Source of the DNA: Xanthomonas floridensis | GTDB lineage: Bacteria > Pseudomonadota > Gammaproteobacteria > Xanthomonadales > Xanthomonadaceae | Direction: 5' to 3' | Assembly (NCBI RefSeq): GCF_001642575.1 | Contig: NZ_LXNG01000055.1 | Location: forward strand, 124,001-188,000 | Length of the DNA stretch: 64,000 nucleotides | Shown here: one piece after another, positions 37,258 through 47,011 of the stretch | Layout: each line of letters opens with the position of its first letter | How positions within the stretch are numbered: the stretch's first letter is position 1 | Notes under the pieces: model-generated | The model's input: the letters and a program-made list of their open reading frames with translations, nothing else | The model's database searches: none | Told to the model about the DNA's origin: nothing | Position numbers and translations under genes: made by a program

Positions 37258-38601
37258 ATGTCCCTCCCAGCACAGCCCCACAAACAGACCCGTCAAACCA
37301 TCGTGCGCCTGCTTTCGAGCATGGCCAGCGCGAAGGAAATCAGCCAGTACCTCAAGCGGTTTTCGCAGCTCGACGCCAAACGCTTTGCGGTGGTCAAGGT
37401 TGGCGGCGCGGTGTTGCGCGACGATCTGGAGGCACTGACGTCGTCGCTGTCGTTCCTGCAGGAAGTGGGGCTGACCCCGATCGTGCTGCACGGCGCGGGC
37501 CCGCAGCTGGACGCCGAACTGTCGGCCGCCGGCATCGAAAAGCAGACCGTCAACGGCTTGCGGGTGACCTCGCCCGAAGCGCTGGCGATCGTGCGCAAGG
37601 TGTTCCAGGCGTCCAACCTCAAGCTGGTGGAAGCGCTGCAGCAAAACGGCGCGCGCGCTACTTCCATCACCGGCGGCGTGTTCGAAGCCCACTACCTGGA
37701 TCGCCAGACCTATGGCCTGGTGGGTGAGGTCAAGGCGGTGAATCTGGCACCGATCGAAGCCAGCCTGCAGGCCGGTTCGATCCCGGTGATCACCAGCCTG
37801 GGCGAAACGCCCAGCGGGCAGATCCTCAACGTCAATGCGGACTTTGCCGCCAACGAACTGGTGCAGGAGCTGCAGCCGTACAAGATCATCTTTCTCACCG
37901 GCACCGGCGGCCTGCTGGATGCCGATGGCAAGCTGATCGATTCGATCAACCTGTCCACCGAGTACGATCATCTGATGCAGCAGCCGTGGATCAACGGCGG
38001 CATGCGGGTGAAGATCGAACAGATCAAGGATCTGCTCGACCGGCTGCCACTGGAGTCGTCGGTGTCGATCACCCGGCCGGCGGATCTGGCCAAGGAACTG
38101 TTCACCCACAAGGGCTCCGGCACGCTGGTGCGGCGGGGCGAGCGCGTGCTGCGCGCCACGTCCTGGGACGAGCTGGATCTGCCGCGGCTCAAATCGCTGA
38201 TCGAATCCAGCTTCGGCCGTACCCTGGTGCCGGACTATTTTTCCAACACCACGCTATTGCGTGCCTACGTCAGCGAGAACTATCGCGCCGCGGTCATCCT
38301 CACCGACGAAGGCCAGCTCGGCGAAGGCCGGCTGACCTATCTGGACAAGTTCGCCGTCCTCGACGACGCGCAGGGCGAAGGTCTGGGCCGGGCAGTGTGG
38401 AACGTGATGCGCGAGGAAACCCCGCAGCTGTTCTGGCGCTCGCGTCACAACAACCAGGTCAACATCTTCTACTACGCCGAATCCGACGGCTGCATCAAGC
38501 AGGAGAAGTGGAAGGTGTTCTGGTACGGGCTGGAGAACTTCGAGCAGATCCAGCACTGCGTGGCGCATTGCGCCACCCGTCAGCCGACCTTGCTGGGCTG
38601 A
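37258..38601 (+). CDS. argB: Fused N-acetylglutamate kinase and synthase (ArgB-A)
   Basis: 447 residues. Residues ~45-290 are an amino-acid kinase domain ([32 protein letters not shown]); ~300-447 are a GNAT domain of the vertebrate-like synthase type ([25 protein letters not shown]). This bifunctional enzyme catalyses the first two steps of arginine synthesis and is known from Xanthomonas. An internal ATG (37321) would give a 426-residue form. It lies 45 bases after argE'. Confidence 0.95.
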   Translation: MSLPAQPHKQTRQTIVRLLSSMASAKEISQYLKRFSQLDAKRFAVVKVGGAVLRDDLEALTSSLSFLQEVGLTPIVLHGAGPQLDAELSAAGIEKQTVNGLRVTSPEALAIVRKVFQASNLKLVEALQQNGARATSITGGVFEAHYLDRQTYGLVGEVKAVNLAPIEASLQAGSIPVITSLGETPSGQILNVNADFAANELVQELQPYKIIFLTGTGGLLDADGKLIDSINLSTEYDHLMQQPWINGGMRVKIEQIKDLLDRLPLESSVSITRPADLAKELFTHKGSGTLVRRGERVLRATSWDELDLPRLKSLIESSFGRTLVPDYFSNTTLLRAYVSENYRAAVILTDEGQLGEGRLTYLDKFAVLDDAQGEGLGRAVWNVMREETPQLFWRSRHNNQVNIFYYAESDGCIKQEKWKVFWYGLENFEQIQHCVAHCATRQPTLLG

Positions 38602-38606
38602 GCGCG

Positions 38607-39218
38607 ATGACCTGGAGCCAATTGCCCTTGCTGTGGCGCGAGCTGCCCACGCTGCGCGGGCAGCATGCGACGCTGGAGCCCTTGCAGGCAGCGCACGTCG
38701 ACGGCCTGCGTGCCGCGCTGGAAGACGATGCGTTGTCGCGGCTGTGGTACACCGCCGTGCCGGCACCGGCGCAGTTGGACGACTACCTGGCCGCCGCGTT
38801 GGCAGCGCAGGCCGAAGGCAGGATGCTGCCCTTCGTGGTGCGCAATGCGGCAGGCGAGATCGTCGGCTGCACCCGCTACTACGGGCTGGACGTGACGGTG
38901 CCCAGGCTGTCGATCGGCTACACCTGGTACGCCCCGCGTGTGCAGCGCACCGGCGTCAACACTGAAACCAAGCTGATGCTGCTGCAGCATGCCTTCGAAA
39001 CGCTGGATTGCCTGAGCGTGGTGTTCGAGACCAGCTGGTTCAACCATCCCTCGCGCGCGGCCATTGCGCGGCTCGGTGCAAAGCAGGACGGGGTGCTGCG
39101 CAATCACGCCCGCCACGCCGACGGCACGCCGCGCGATACCGTGGTGTTCTCCATCATCGATACGGAATGGGCCGGGGTCAAACGCCACCTGCAGTTCCGC
39201 CTGGAAGCAAACGCATGA
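38607..39218 (+). CDS. GNAT-family N-acetyltransferase in the arg operon
   Basis: 203 residues, of the RimJ/RimL-type GNAT branch ([50 protein letters not shown]). It starts 5 bases after argB-A and overlaps argC by four bases, so it is inside the arginine operon. Its substrate is unknown; such a protein might acetylate a protein terminus or a small amine. It is not the acetylglutamate synthase, which is already fused to ArgB. Confidence 0.88.
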   Translation: MTWSQLPLLWRELPTLRGQHATLEPLQAAHVDGLRAALEDDALSRLWYTAVPAPAQLDDYLAAALAAQAEGRMLPFVVRNAAGEIVGCTRYYGLDVTVPRLSIGYTWYAPRVQRTGVNTETKLMLLQHAFETLDCLSVVFETSWFNHPSRAAIARLGAKQDGVLRNHARHADGTPRDTVVFSIIDTEWAGVKRHLQFRLEANA

Positions 39219-40168
39219 GTGTTCAAGCAACCACCACCATCGGCATTGTCGGTGCCCGCGGGCATACCGGTTCGGAATTGATCAAGCTGGTGGCGGCGCA
39301 TCCGCATCTGCAGCTGGTCTTCGTGTCCTCGCGTGAACTGGCCGGGCAGGCGGTGGCCGACCACAACGACGGCTATCGCGGCGATCTGCGGTTCGAAAGT
39401 CTGGACGCCGACGCGGTGGCCGCCAAGGCGGCCGACGTGGTGATTCTGGCACTGCCCAATGGCAAGGCCGAACCGTTCGTGGCCGCGATCGATGCGTCCA
39501 GGCCGCAGACGCTGGTGATCGATCTATCCGCCGACTATCGCTTCGATCCGGCCTGGTATTACGGCCTGCCCGAACTCACCCGTACGCGTTATGCCGGGCA
39601 ACGGCGCATCAGCAACCCGGGGTGCTACGCCACTGCCATGCAGCTGGTGATCGCACCGCTGCTGGATCAGCTGGCCGGCCCGCCGCAATGCTTCGGCGTG
39701 TCCGGTTATTCCGGCGCCGGCACCACGCCCTCTGACAAGAACAACCCCGAGCTGCTGGCCGACAACTTGATGCCGTATGCACTGACCAACCACATGCACG
39801 AGCGCGAAGTCTCCGCGCAGCTCGGCGTGCCGGTGGAATTCATGCCGCATGTGGCGCCGCATTTCCGTGGTATCACCATGACCGTCAATGCCTGGCTGCA
39901 GCAGCCGCTGACGCGCGAGCAGCTGGCGGCGCGCTACGCGCAGCGCTACGCCGATGAGCCGCTGATCGAGCCGGTGGACGAAGCGCCCTGGGTCAGCCGC
40001 ATCGCCGGCCGGCACGGCGTGCAGATCGGCGGCATCACCCTGGCGCCCGGTAACAAGCGGGTGGTGGTGGTGGCGACGCTGGACAACCTGCTCAAGGGCG
40101 CGGCGACGCAGGCGATGCAGAACCTCAATCGTGCGCTGGGCTGGGACGAGCTGACTGCAATTCGTTGA
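39215..40168 (+). CDS. argC: N-acetyl-gamma-glutamyl-phosphate reductase
   Basis: 317 residues, NADPH-dependent, third step of arginine synthesis. The Rossmann motif [13 protein letters not shown] and the active-site cysteine in SNPGCYAT are present. The ATG overlaps the GNAT stop (ATGA at 39215-39218). Confidence 0.96.
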   Translation: MSVQATTTIGIVGARGHTGSELIKLVAAHPHLQLVFVSSRELAGQAVADHNDGYRGDLRFESLDADAVAAKAADVVILALPNGKAEPFVAAIDASRPQTLVIDLSADYRFDPAWYYGLPELTRTRYAGQRRISNPGCYATAMQLVIAPLLDQLAGPPQCFGVSGYSGAGTTPSDKNNPELLADNLMPYALTNHMHEREVSAQLGVPVEFMPHVAPHFRGITMTVNAWLQQPLTREQLAARYAQRYADEPLIEPVDEAPWVSRIAGRHGVQIGGITLAPGNKRVVVVATLDNLLKGAATQAMQNLNRALGWDELTAIR

Positions 40169-40244
40169 TGCCAGTCCCTCGCAAGAGCCCGCTCATCCAT
40201 GTGCGGGGTTTTAAATCAGACGATGTATCTTGAGACGCTTTCCA

Positions 40245-41540
40245 ATGACCAATCTGTTGTGGCAAAAACCCGGTGTGGCGGTGGACGCCAAGATCCAGGC
40301 CTTCCTGGCCGGCGACGACGTGATCCTGGACCGCGAGTTCTTCCTGTACGACATCGCTGCCAGCACGGCGCATGCGCAAGGCCTGCAGCACATCGGCATT
40401 CTGGGCGCCGACGAGCTGGCCGGTCTGCAGCGCGAGCTGGCGGTGTTGGCCGATGATTTCCGCAGCGGTGCATTCGTGCTGGACGAGCAGTACGAAGATT
40501 GCCATTCGGCCATCGAGGCGCGCCTGACCGAGCGCCTGGGCGATGCCGGCCGCAAGATCCATACCGGGCGCAGCCGCAACGACCAGATCCTGGTGGCCAC
40601 GCGGTTGTGGTTGAAGGACAAGTTGCAGCGCGTGGCCGAGCTCAGTAGCGAGATCGCCAAGGTGGCGCTGGACCGCGCCCAGGCCGAGGCGGCGTTGCCG
40701 GTGCCCGGTTACACGCATATCCAGCGGGCGGTGGTGTCTTCGGCGGGGATGTGGTGGGCCGGCTGGGCCGAGGCCTTCATCGACAACGCGGTGCGCGCCA
40801 ATGACACCTTGCAGCTGGTGGACAGTAATCCGCTCGGTACCGCGGCCGGTTACGGCGTCAATCTGCCGCTGGACCGCGCGCACACCACGGCCGCGTTGGG
40901 CTTCGCGCGGCTGCAGGTCTCGCCGATCTATGCGCAGCTCTCGCGGGGCAAGTACGAGCTGGCCGCGCTCGAGGCGCTGGGCAGCGCCACCCTGGACTTG
41001 CGGCGCATCGCCTGGGACCTGTCGTTGTTCACCAGTGGCGAGTTCGCGTTTGTCGCGTTGCCGGCGCAGTACACCACCGGCAGCTCGATCATGCCCAACA
41101 AGCGCAACCCCGATGTCATCGAATTGATGCGGGCCACCCACGCCAGTGTGGCGGCCTCACGAACCGAGATCGAACAACTGCTGTCGCTGCCGTCCGGTTA
41201 TCACCGCGATCTGCAGAGCAGCAAGGGCGCCATCGTGCACGGTTTCGGCCGCGGCCTGGCCGCGCTGGAATTGCTGCCGGCCCTGCTGGCCAACCTGGAA
41301 TGGCGCCCGGACAAGCTGCAGGCAGCGATCGATTCCGGCATGTACGCCACCGATGTGGCGGTGGAAGCCGCCGTGGCCGGGGTGCCGTTCCGCGATGCCT
41401 ACAAGGCGGCCGCCGAAGCCTCGGACACTGCAGGGCAGGGGCGCACGCCGGAAGGCAGCCTGGCTGCGCGTGTCTCGCCCGGTGCGGCGGCGGACCTGAA
41501 GCTGGATGTGTTGCGGGCCCGCTGGCAGGCGCTGGTCTGA
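40245..41540 (+). CDS. argH: Argininosuccinate lyase
   Basis: 431 residues; the fumarase-superfamily signature [11 protein letters not shown] and the [15 protein letters not shown] and [11 protein letters not shown] segments are present. It cuts argininosuccinate into arginine and fumarate, the last step. The chosen ATG (MTNLLWQ) is five codons into a longer frame and matches the family. It overlaps the cupin gene by one base. Confidence 0.96.
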   Translation: MTNLLWQKPGVAVDAKIQAFLAGDDVILDREFFLYDIAASTAHAQGLQHIGILGADELAGLQRELAVLADDFRSGAFVLDEQYEDCHSAIEARLTERLGDAGRKIHTGRSRNDQILVATRLWLKDKLQRVAELSSEIAKVALDRAQAEAALPVPGYTHIQRAVVSSAGMWWAGWAEAFIDNAVRANDTLQLVDSNPLGTAAGYGVNLPLDRAHTTAALGFARLQVSPIYAQLSRGKYELAALEALGSATLDLRRIAWDLSLFTSGEFAFVALPAQYTTGSSIMPNKRNPDVIELMRATHASVAASRTEIEQLLSLPSGYHRDLQSSKGAIVHGFGRGLAALELLPALLANLEWRPDKLQAAIDSGMYATDVAVEAAVAGVPFRDAYKAAAEASDTAGQGRTPEGSLAARVSPGAAADLKLDVLRARWQALV

Positions 41541-41893
41541 TGGCCATGATCAGCACCGACACCGCCGAGCATTACCCCTGGGGGGAAGCCAGCGACGGTT
41601 GGCACCTGTTGCGCGACCCCAACCTGAGCGTGCTCGAAGAGCACATGCCGCCCGGCGCAGCCGAACTGCGTCACCGGCACAGCCGCGCGCGGCACTTTGT
41701 CTATGTGCTGGCTGGCGAAGTGATGCTGCAGCTGGACGGCGAGCAGCATGTGTTGCGCGCGGGACAGAGCCTGCATGTGCCGCCCGGTTCCACCCACCAG
41801 ATGCACAATCTCTCCGACGAACAGGCGCGCTTTCTGGTGATTTCCACGCCGTTCGGTCGCAGCGAGGCAACACCCGACAAGGAGGCTGGCTGA
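41540..41893 (+). CDS. Small single-domain cupin
   Basis: 117 residues with the two cupin motifs: ELRHRHSRARHFVYVLAGE and HVPPGSTHQMHN, giving three His and a Glu metal site. It could be a metal-binding enzyme or sensor; no substrate can be named. One-base overlaps with argH and with the next gene place it in the arg transcript. Confidence 0.88.
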   Translation: MAMISTDTAEHYPWGEASDGWHLLRDPNLSVLEEHMPPGAAELRHRHSRARHFVYVLAGEVMLQLDGEQHVLRAGQSLHVPPGSTHQMHNLSDEQARFLVISTPFGRSEATPDKEAG

Positions 41894-42153
41894 TGTCCAT
41901 GCGGTATCTGGTGCTGGCGATGCGCAAGCCGCAGTTCCCGGCGGATGTGGTGGAGCCGCATCGCGCATTTCTCCAGGCGCTGCGGGAGGCCGGGCAGCTG
42001 GAGCTGACCGGTGGTTTCAGCGATGGCAGCGGCGGCGCCTACGTGCTGGTCAACGTGGACAGCCTAAAGCAGGCGCAGCAGATCGTGGCGCGCGATCCAC
42101 TGGTGCTGCGCGATGCCTCCACGCTCACCGTCCACGAATGGAAAACGCACTGA
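41893..42153 (+). CDS. YciI-like protein
   Basis: 86 residues, ferredoxin-like YciI/DGPF fold; His22 (VEPHRAF) and Asp in GGFSDGSGGAYV are the usual conserved pair. Function unknown; some relatives are small dehydrochlorinases. It overlaps the cupin gene by one base and is 13 bases before proB. Confidence 0.85.
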   Translation: MSMRYLVLAMRKPQFPADVVEPHRAFLQALREAGQLELTGGFSDGSGGAYVLVNVDSLKQAQQIVARDPLVLRDASTLTVHEWKTH

Positions 42154-42166
42154 GCCTCTCGCCACG

Positions 42167-43318
42167 ATGACCACGCCTGCCACCACCTCGCCGTTTATCG
42201 AGCAAGCGCTGCCGCCATGGCGACGCGCAGTGCTCAAGGTCGGCAGTAGCCTGCTCGCCGCCGATGGCGGCGGTCTGTCGCCGCGCTTTGCGTTGGGGCT
42301 GGCGCAGTTCGTCTCGGCCAATCTGGCAGCCGGGCGTGAACTGGTGATCGTGTCCTCCGGCGCGGTGGCCGCCGGCCGCGCAATCCTGCCGAAGGCCGCC
42401 GAGATCGGTGCGCCGATCGCCGCGCGGCAGGCGCTGGCCGCGCTCGGGCAGGCGCAACTGATCGCACTGTGGCAGCGTTTTTTCGAACGCCCGGTGGCGC
42501 AGGTGTTGCTCACCCACGACGACCTGCGTAATCGCCGCCGTTACCTCAATGCGCGCGCCACCCTGGGCGAGCTGCTGCGGTTGGGTGCGCTGCCGGTGAT
42601 CAACGAGAACGACACCGTGTCGGTGGACGAGCTCAAGCTGGGCGATAACGACAACCTGGCCGCGATCGTCGCTGCGCTGGTCGATGCCGATGCCTTGTTC
42701 ATCGCTACCGATATCGACGGGCTATACAGCGCCGACCCGCGCAGCAACCCGTTGGCGCGCGCGCTCGACGAGGTGCCCGACCTCACGCCCGAGGTATTGG
42801 CGATGGCTGGCGGCAGCGGCAGCAGCGTGGGCACCGGTGGCATGCGCACCAAGCTGGAAGCCGCCGCCAAGGCCGGCGCGGCCGGTATCGAAACCTATCT
42901 GTTCAATGGACGCAGTGGCGAGGTGGTGCGCGGGCTGGCACAGGACCGCCTGCGCGGCACCCGCATCCACGCCGCGCGCACGCGCATTGCCGCACGCAAG
43001 TACTGGCTGCGGCACGCACCGGTGGAAGCCGGCGCGATCCTGATCGATGCGGGTGCGGCCACCGCACTCAGCGACAAGGGCGCCTCGCTGCTGCCGGGCG
43101 GCGTAGCCGGTGCGCAAGGCGATTTCCGTCGCGGCGACATGGTGGAGATCCGCCTGCGCGATGCCGGTGGGGAGCACTGTCTGGCGCGCGGGGTCAGCCA
43201 ATACTCGGCGCTGGACATCCGTCGCATCGCCGGCCGCCATTCGCGCGAGATCGACAGCGTGCTGGGATACAGCTACGGCGAGAACGTGGTGCACCGCGAC
43301 GACCTGGTGCTGTTGTAG
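42167..43318 (+). CDS. proB: Glutamate 5-kinase
   Basis: 383 residues: amino-acid kinase domain (KVGSSLLA; VSSGAVAAGR; NENDTVSV) and a C-terminal PUA domain (about 280-365). It makes gamma-glutamyl phosphate for proline. The start MTTPATTS is chosen because the upstream frame overlaps the YciI-like gene. An GGGAATC heptad repeat begins right at its stop codon. Confidence 0.95.
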   Translation: MTTPATTSPFIEQALPPWRRAVLKVGSSLLAADGGGLSPRFALGLAQFVSANLAAGRELVIVSSGAVAAGRAILPKAAEIGAPIAARQALAALGQAQLIALWQRFFERPVAQVLLTHDDLRNRRRYLNARATLGELLRLGALPVINENDTVSVDELKLGDNDNLAAIVAALVDADALFIATDIDGLYSADPRSNPLARALDEVPDLTPEVLAMAGGSGSSVGTGGMRTKLEAAAKAGAAGIETYLFNGRSGEVVRGLAQDRLRGTRIHAARTRIAARKYWLRHAPVEAGAILIDAGAATALSDKGASLLPGGVAGAQGDFRRGDMVEIRLRDAGGEHCLARGVSQYSALDIRRIAGRHSREIDSVLGYSYGENVVHRDDLVLL

Positions 43319-43349
43319 CGGGGAATCGAGAATCGGGAGTTGGGAATCG
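43319..43349 (+). repeat. GGGAATC heptad repeat, stop-proximal copy (proB)
   Basis: Starts one base after the proB TAG: GGGGAATCGAGAATC, GGGAGTT, GGGAATC, then GCAAC. The GGGAATC/GGGAGTT/GGGAATC order is the exact complement of the copy in argG. Confidence 0.85.
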
Positions 43350-43420
43350 CAACAACGTTTCCAGCTGACTTTCCCGCTGCCGATGTCGTCGCAGTAAAGT
43401 GGTGGCGCCCGCTTTTACCC

Positions 43421-43447
43421 TTCCCGATTTCCCACTCCCGATTCCCC
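43421..43447 (-). repeat. GGGAATC heptad repeat, start-proximal inverted copy (proA)
   Basis: Reads TTCCCGATTTCCCACTCCCGATTCCC at 43421-43446; two bases later is the proA ATG. It occupies the position where a ribosome site would be. Confidence 0.85.
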
Positions 43448-43449
43448 CA

Positions 43450-44694
43450 ATGACCATCAAATCCCTCGCCCTGCAATGTCGTGATGCCGCACAGGTGCTT
43501 TCGCAGCTTTCCGCGCAGGCCAAGCAGGATCTGCTCGAGGCGATGGCTGCCGCGCTGGAAACCGATGCGGTGTTGATCCTTGCCGCAAACGCGCGCGATC
43601 TTGAGGCTGCCCGCGCCAAGGGCACTGGCACGGCCATGCTGGATCGGCTGGCACTGGACGACACCCGCCTGGCCGGCATCGCTGCCGCGCTGCGTGAGGT
43701 GGCGCAACTGCCTGATCCGGTCGGCCAGGTCACCCGCGACGACATCCGCCCCAACGGCATCCGCGTGCAAAAGGTGCGCGTGCCGCTGGGCGTGATCGCG
43801 ATGATCTACGAAGCGCGCCCCAATGTGACTGCCGATGCGGCGGCGCTGTGCATCAAGGCCGGCAACGGCGTGATCCTGCGGGGTGGTTCGGAAGCGATCC
43901 ATTCCAACACCGCGATCGCGCAGGCGTTGCAGCATGCCTTGCGTGCGGCCGATGTCCCTGAAGCAGCATTGACGCTGGTACAGGATCTGCGCCGCGAGAC
44001 CATGCTGGAGCTGCTGCAGCTCAGCGACATCGTCGACCTGGCGATCCCGCGCGGTGGCGAGGGCCTGATCCGCTTCGTTGCCGAGCACGCACGCGTGCCG
44101 GTGATCAAGCACTACAAGGGCGTCTGCCATCTGTTCGTAGACGCTTCGGCCGACCTGGAGCTGGCGGTGCGCCTGCTGGTCGATGGCAAGGCAAGTCGCC
44201 CGTCGGCCTGCAACGCGCTGGAAACCCTGCTGGTGCACGCGGATATCGCCGAGCGCTTCCTGCCTGCCGCCGCCGCCGCGTTGCGCGCGCGCAACGTCGA
44301 ACTGCGTGGCGATGCAGCAACACGCGCAGTGCTGCCGGAGATAGCGCTCGCCACCGAAGACGATTACGCCGCCGAATTTCTGGATCTGATCCTGGCTATC
44401 CGCGTGGTGCCGGACCTGGACACCGCGCTGGCGCACATCCGCCGGCACGGTTCGGATCACACCGAAGTGATCGCCACCCAGGACGCCGCCAACGCCAGTA
44501 GGTTCGTACAGTCGCTGCGCTCGGCGGTGGTGATGGTCAATGCCTCCTCGCGGTTTTCCGATGGTGGCGAACTTGGCCTGGGCGCGGAGATCGGCATTTC
44601 CACCACGCGCCTGCATGCGTATGGGCCGATGGGCCTGGAGGCCCTCACCGTGGAGCGTTTCGTGGTGCGTGGCGAGGGGCAAGTGCGGCACTGA
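43450..44694 (+). CDS. proA: Gamma-glutamyl phosphate reductase
   Basis: 414 residues; aldehyde-dehydrogenase superfamily. The active-site Cys is in [33 protein letters not shown] binds NADPH. It makes glutamate semialdehyde, which cyclises toward proline. No Shine-Dalgarno site lies before the ATG; instead the inverted heptad repeat does. An in-frame GTG (43399) would add 17 residues of repeat-coded sequence. Confidence 0.95.
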   Translation: MTIKSLALQCRDAAQVLSQLSAQAKQDLLEAMAAALETDAVLILAANARDLEAARAKGTGTAMLDRLALDDTRLAGIAAALREVAQLPDPVGQVTRDDIRPNGIRVQKVRVPLGVIAMIYEARPNVTADAAALCIKAGNGVILRGGSEAIHSNTAIAQALQHALRAADVPEAALTLVQDLRRETMLELLQLSDIVDLAIPRGGEGLIRFVAEHARVPVIKHYKGVCHLFVDASADLELAVRLLVDGKASRPSACNALETLLVHADIAERFLPAAAAALRARNVELRGDAATRAVLPEIALATEDDYAAEFLDLILAIRVVPDLDTALAHIRRHGSDHTEVIATQDAANASRFVQSLRSAVVMVNASSRFSDGGELGLGAEIGISTTRLHAYGPMGLEALTVERFVVRGEGQVRH

Positions 44695-45097
44695 CGCCGT
44701 CGGCGGTGGCGTTGGCGTGGCGCTCGTCTGCGCCGGTAGGCAGGTCCGTGCGCATTGCTGGGGTTAGGCGCTGCGGTTAGCTCCCTACGGAGGTGGTTGG
44801 CCGCAGCTACCGCGACACGGAGCCGCAGCGGAGCCGCAGATACCCAAACAGCTAGCGGTAGCACGGCCGCTGCAATGCGCATCGCAATGATTGGCGTGTG
44901 CGCCGCACGTTCCAGGTCCGTGGAGCTCGCCACCACCGCAGGACAGGGGGCAGTCGCCGGTAGCGCCGCCTGGCCGTCAGTCAAGCACTGCGTCAGTCAT
45001 GCCGCTGCACGCCGTAACCACGACCTTTGACACTCCCCTGGCGGCCCGGCCCCTGCCTACAGTCGGCAGTTGCCCCCGTGCTATCTGGAGTCTGTCG
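44695..45097. other. Intergenic region before the ester hydrolase, no gene seen
   Basis: 403 bp with no gene, repeat or hairpin that I could defend. It presumably holds the ester hydrolase promoter. An in-frame extension of that gene to 44891 lacks a signal peptide and is rejected. Confidence 0.45.
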
Positions 45098-47011
45098 ATG
45101 CGCCGTCTTGCCGCCTGCCTGCTCGCCACTGCCATTGCCGCCGCCACCGGCAGTGCCTTCGCCCAGACCTCGGCGATGACGCCGGACATCACCGGCAAGC
45201 CCTTCGTGGCGCCCGACGCGGCCAACGACTACATCAAGCGCGAGGTGATGATCCCGATGCGCGATGGGGTGAAGCTGCACACCGTGATCGTGCTGCCCAA
45301 GGGCGCACGCCATGCACCGATGGTGCTGACGCGCACGCCCTACGACGCCAGTGGCCGTAGCGAGCGCCTGGCCTCGCCGCATATGAAGGATCTGCTGCCG
45401 CCCGGCGACGACATCTTCGTGGAGGGCGGCTACATCCGCGTGTTCCAGGACGTGCGCGGCAAGTACGGCTCCGAGGGCGACTACGTGATGACCCGCCCGC
45501 TGCGTGGCGCGCTCAATCCCAGCGAGGTGGACCATGCCACCGATGCGTGGGACACCATCGACTGGCTGGTCAAGAACGTTGCCGAATCCAACGGCAAGGT
45601 CGGCATGATCGGCTCGTCCTACGAAGGCTTCACCGTGGTGATGGCGCTGACCAACCCGCATCCGGCGTTGAAGGTGGCGGCGCCGGAAAGCCCGATGATC
45701 GATGGCTGGATGGGCGACGACTGGTTCAATTACGGCGCCTTCCGCCAGGTCAACTTCGACTACTTCACCGGCCAGCTCAGCAAGCGCGGCAAGGGCGTCG
45801 GCATTCCGCGGCAGGGCCACGACGACTACAGCAACTTCCTGCGTGCCGGCTCGGCCGGCGACTTCGCCAAGGCCGCCGGCCTGGAGCAGTTGCCGTGGTG
45901 GCACAAGCTCACCGAACACGCCGCCTACGATGCGTTCTGGCAGGAGCAGGCGCTGGACAAGGTGATGGCGCGCACGCCGCTGAAGGTGCCCACGATGTGG
46001 CTGCAGGGGCTGTGGGACCAGGAAGACATGTGGGGCGCGATCCACAGCTATGCGGCGATGGAGCCGCGCGACAAAAGCAATACGCTCAACTATCTGGTGA
46101 TGGGCCCGTGGCGGCATAGCCAGGTGAACTACGATGGCAGCTCCCTGGGCGCTTTGAACTTCGATGGCGACACCGCGCGTCAGTTTCGCCGCGATGTCTT
46201 GCGCCCGTTCTTCGACCACTACCTGGTGGATGGCGCGCCCAAGGCGAGCACGCCGCCGGTGTTCATCTACGACACCGGCGAGAACCGCTGGGATCGCCTG
46301 CAGTCCTGGCCGCGCAGTTGCGCCAAGGGCTGTGCGTCGCCGAGCAAACCGCTGTATCTGCAGGCCGGCGGCAAGCTGTCGTTCGACAAGCCCGCTGCAG
46401 GGCAGAGCGCGTTTGAAGAGTACGTGTCCGACCCCGCCAAGCCGGTGCCGTTCGTGCCGCGCCCGGTGGATTTTGGCGACCGCAGCATGTGGACCACCTG
46501 GCTGGTGCACGACCAGCGTTTTGTGGACGGGCGCCCGGATGTGCTGACCTTCGTCACCGAGCCGCTGACCGAACCCCTGCAGATCGCCGGCGCACCGGAA
46601 GTGCATCTGCAGGCCTCCACCAGCGGTAGCGACAGCGACTGGGTGGTGAAGCTGATCGATGTGTACCCGGACGAGATGGCATCCAGTCCCAAGATGGGTG
46701 GCTACGAGTTGCCGGTGTCGCTGGCGATCTTCCGCGGGCGCTACCGCGAGAGTTTCAGCGCGCCCAAGCCGCTGGCGGCCAATCAGCCGCTGGCGTTCGA
46801 GTTCGGCCTGCCCACCGCCAACCACACCTTCCAGCCCGGTCACCGGGTGATGGTGCAGGTGCAGTCCAGCCTGTTCCCGCTCTACGACCGCAACCCGCAG
46901 ACCTACGTGCCGAACATTTTCTTCGCCAAGCCGGGCGACTACCAGAAGGCCACCCAGCGGGTCTACGTGACGCCCGAGCAGCCCAGCTACATCACTCTGC
47001 CGGTGCGCTGA
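45098..47011 (+). CDS. Alpha-amino-acid ester hydrolase (CocE/NonD family)
   Basis: 637 residues with a signal peptide (about 1-22, ending FA). An alpha/beta hydrolase domain is followed by a helical cap and a C-terminal jelly roll. The nucleophile Ser174 (IGSSYEGF), the acid in LWDQEDMW and the His in PWRHSQ match the triad reported for X. citri alpha-amino-acid ester hydrolase, which hydrolyses and transfers amino-acid esters, including beta-lactam side chains. Natural substrate unknown. Its 3' end overlaps that of the convergent MFS gene by 20 bases. Confidence 0.93.
   Translation: MRRLAACLLATAIAAATGSAFAQTSAMTPDITGKPFVAPDAANDYIKREVMIPMRDGVKLHTVIVLPKGARHAPMVLTRTPYDASGRSERLASPHMKDLLPPGDDIFVEGGYIRVFQDVRGKYGSEGDYVMTRPLRGALNPSEVDHATDAWDTIDWLVKNVAESNGKVGMIGSSYEGFTVVMALTNPHPALKVAAPESPMIDGWMGDDWFNYGAFRQVNFDYFTGQLSKRGKGVGIPRQGHDDYSNFLRAGSAGDFAKAAGLEQLPWWHKLTEHAAYDAFWQEQALDKVMARTPLKVPTMWLQGLWDQEDMWGAIHSYAAMEPRDKSNTLNYLVMGPWRHSQVNYDGSSLGALNFDGDTARQFRRDVLRPFFDHYLVDGAPKASTPPVFIYDTGENRWDRLQSWPRSCAKGCASPSKPLYLQAGGKLSFDKPAAGQSAFEEYVSDPAKPVPFVPRPVDFGDRSMWTTWLVHDQRFVDGRPDVLTFVTEPLTEPLQIAGAPEVHLQASTSGSDSDWVVKLIDVYPDEMASSPKMGGYELPVSLAIFRGRYRESFSAPKPLAANQPLAFEFGLPTANHTFQPGHRVMVQVQSSLFPLYDRNPQTYVPNIFFAKPGDYQKATQRVYVTPEQPSYITLPVR

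Noticed and set aside
36145-38109. A 654-codon minus-strand ORF opposite argE' and argB
   Set aside because: It covers two clearly conserved plus-strand genes and its product (His/Gln/Arg-rich) has no motif.
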